Origin: Plantago ovata
Taxonomy: Eukaryota; Streptophyta; Magnoliopsida; Lamiales; Plantaginaceae
DNA: 64,000 bases
Direction of reading: 5' to 3'
NCBI GenBank assembly: GCA_028274465.1
Contig: CM051455.1
Coordinates: forward strand, 49,267,351 to 49,331,350
Shown here in pieces: positions 62,401 through 64,000 of the stretch. Made by a program: the position numbers and the translations under genes. Below the pieces are notes generated by a model. The model was not told the DNA's origin. It did no database searches and saw only the letters and a list, made by a program, of their open reading frames with translations. Each line of letters starts with the position of its first letter. Position 1 is the first letter of the stretch.

Positions 62401-64000
62401 CCTTCCTTTCTCTTTTTCTCATTCATTCTTTTCCCTTCAACCCTTTTTTCCCTTTCTTCTTCTTTTTCTTTGGTGCTTCCTCGCCGCCTGAGACCGCCTT
62501 CCGCCGCCGGTTTTTGCCCGGTCCGACGTCTATATACTTGGATTCTGGTATGCTTTACTAATTCGACTCTTGCTTTCAAATTTAGTTCGATCCTTGGTAG
62601 TTTCTTCTTCTTTGCATGCTTGAATCCGGATTTTGGGGCTTCCTTCGCGATTTCCTTTTTCTTGGTTTTCTTTGTGTTTCGCGATGCTCTGTCGTACTGT
62701 GTTTTTCCTTGCTCGTGTTTTGGCCTGTTTCCGGTAGGGAAATCGGCCGTTGTGTCCACACCGATTTTACCCCCTTTTCGCTTTAAGGAATGTTGGTCTA
62801 TAGATAGGTGTTGGGGCGCTTTCTCTTAATTTCTTGGCTCTTCTTGTAACTTTGGTAGTAGTGATTGGTCTTAGGTTGGGTAATGTGGACTGATTGCTTC
62901 CCTTTTGGTAGTTTTTGTTGTAAGGATGTCAAAACGAAACGTCGATCAAACCGGTGTCGGTGGTGACAATTTAAATTCTTTTAGCGTAAATAAGAGGTCA
63001 CAGTCTTTAGGTAGGGACCCTGAAACTATCCTTCATTCTGATTCGAACCCACTTGTAACCTCGAACCAGGTGGCTGGAGAAGCGGTGGCAACTCCCCTCT
63101 TCCTTTCGGCGGTCGGTCCCTTACAAGCCAAGTGTTCGAGGGTGTTGCGGAGTCGAACGAAAAAATCTATCATGGCCGAACCGGAAAATGATGTCGCGGA
63201 AGGAGGTTCGAACGACATCTCGACGGAGGACAATCATGACTCGAAATTGTTGACCAACCGGAGTTCTGTCCGAAAGAAAGAAGCCGACACCCTATACCAC
63301 AAATTTGGGATTCCGGGTACCTTCGAAATTATAGTTCCGGGGGATGGGGACAAGATGTACAATCCTCCCTCTGATTGTGTGGCCATCCATATCCAAGCCT
63401 TAGAGCATGGGTTTAGATTTCCTATATGCACGGGGGTTAGCCGAATTTTGAATCAGCTTGAACTTTGCCTTACCCAACTTCTTCCCAATGCCGTAGGTTA
63501 CCTAGTTGCCTTCTGTGTTTGGTGCAAATGGAAAAAACGAAGAGCCACTGCTTCGAGCTTTTTTCACTTTTTCTCGATGTGCCAATCGAAAGATGGAGGA
63601 AGTTTCTATTATTTTTCTCCTTTGAGGAAATACGAACTGTTTTCAAAATTCCAATCCTCGCACGGTCCTGGTTTCAAGAGGAGGTATGTGTATGTTCGGA
63701 TGCCTCCGAACGACGATGGGACTCCAGGGGTTGTGCCAACTCCGCGCTTGTGGCGCCGTCACACTGGTGAAGTCTGTGACTGATAGGGGCAAATGGGCTG
63801 ATGCGTACAAAGGGATTGACCCCGAGGATTGGATCAACCCCTATGGTCTCTTGGTCGAGCCCATCCTTTACTTAGGAGGCATTTCTTCGATTGAACCGGA
63901 GATGAGGGGTATCCGAAACTTGGGTGAGTCTGATAATTTTTTAGCTACTCGATCGAACTTGTTGACTATATCTGTTCGATGCTGTTTCTTGTTCGAACAT
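62400..64000 (+). mobile_element. Gypsy-type (LTR-kin) element, 5' part with gag-like ORF
   Basis: A CT-rich leader (62400-62930) is followed by an ORF from 62926 (MSKRNVDQTGVGGDN) to 63783. Its middle, KFGIPGTFEIIVPGDGDKMY, NPPSDCVAIHIQALEHGFRF and PICTGVSRILNQLELCLTQL, resembles the plant 'putative gypsy-type transposon' domain (PF04195) found in gag-like proteins of plant LTR elements. The element runs off the right edge, so completeness cannot be judged; what is visible looks at least slightly broken. The match is from memory of the domain and is moderate. Confidence 0.6.

Overview
The window is nuclear DNA of a eudicot plant: host genes have short exons and GT-AG introns, the intergenic DNA is AT-rich, and it is crowded with plant transposon families (Stowaway, CACTA and hAT elements, a tRNA-type SINE, LINE relics, Ty1/copia and gypsy-type fossils). 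Two class II diterpene synthase genes 11 kb apart point to a plant with expanded labdane/clerodane-type metabolism, most likely Lamiales/Lamiaceae. That placement is an inference; no marker proves it.

Layout. 1-1.5 kb: 5' part of RPS18 (minus). 3.8-4.1 kb: a two-exon gene for a 75-residue conserved plant protein. 5-11.6 kb: a TA microsatellite, an LTR-like stretch, and a Stowaway MITE split by a complete 4.1-kb CACTA element that carries a spliced gene-like ORF and two tandem arrays. 12.3-12.75 kb: a secreted cysteine-rich peptide gene. 13.7-14.2 kb: a MITE holding a SINE. 17.6-18.5 kb: a DUF868 gene. 19-22.6 kb: a tandem pair of WDR5-like genes (minus). 23.7-28.1 kb: a 12-exon SKIP17-like F-box gene (minus). 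30.4-33.5 kb: splicing factor PRP18 (minus). 34.1-39.8 kb: a CPS-like gene with an altered DXDD motif and a missing splice acceptor. 40-49 kb: MITEs, a LINE relic and a 7.06-kb hAT element. 49.3-49.8 kb: a relic of a third CPS promoter and first exon. 50.5-55.4 kb: an intact CPS gene with ent-CPS active-site residues. 57-61.6 kb: a broken copia element. 61.6-64 kb: repeats and a gypsy-type gag-like ORF.

How it fits together. RPS18, PRP18, the WDR5 pair and the F-box gene are housekeeping or regulatory genes with no evident common pathway. The metabolic signal is the CPS cluster: an apparently functional class II enzyme (GGPP to a copalyl diphosphate, probably ent) beside a diverged copy and a promoter/exon-1 relic. 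The relic and the 5' flank of the diverged gene are paralogous. The flank carries the hAT element inside an 8-bp duplication; the relic has the same 8 bp twice with nothing between them, as expected of an excision scar. No rRNA, tRNA or CRISPR structure was recognised.
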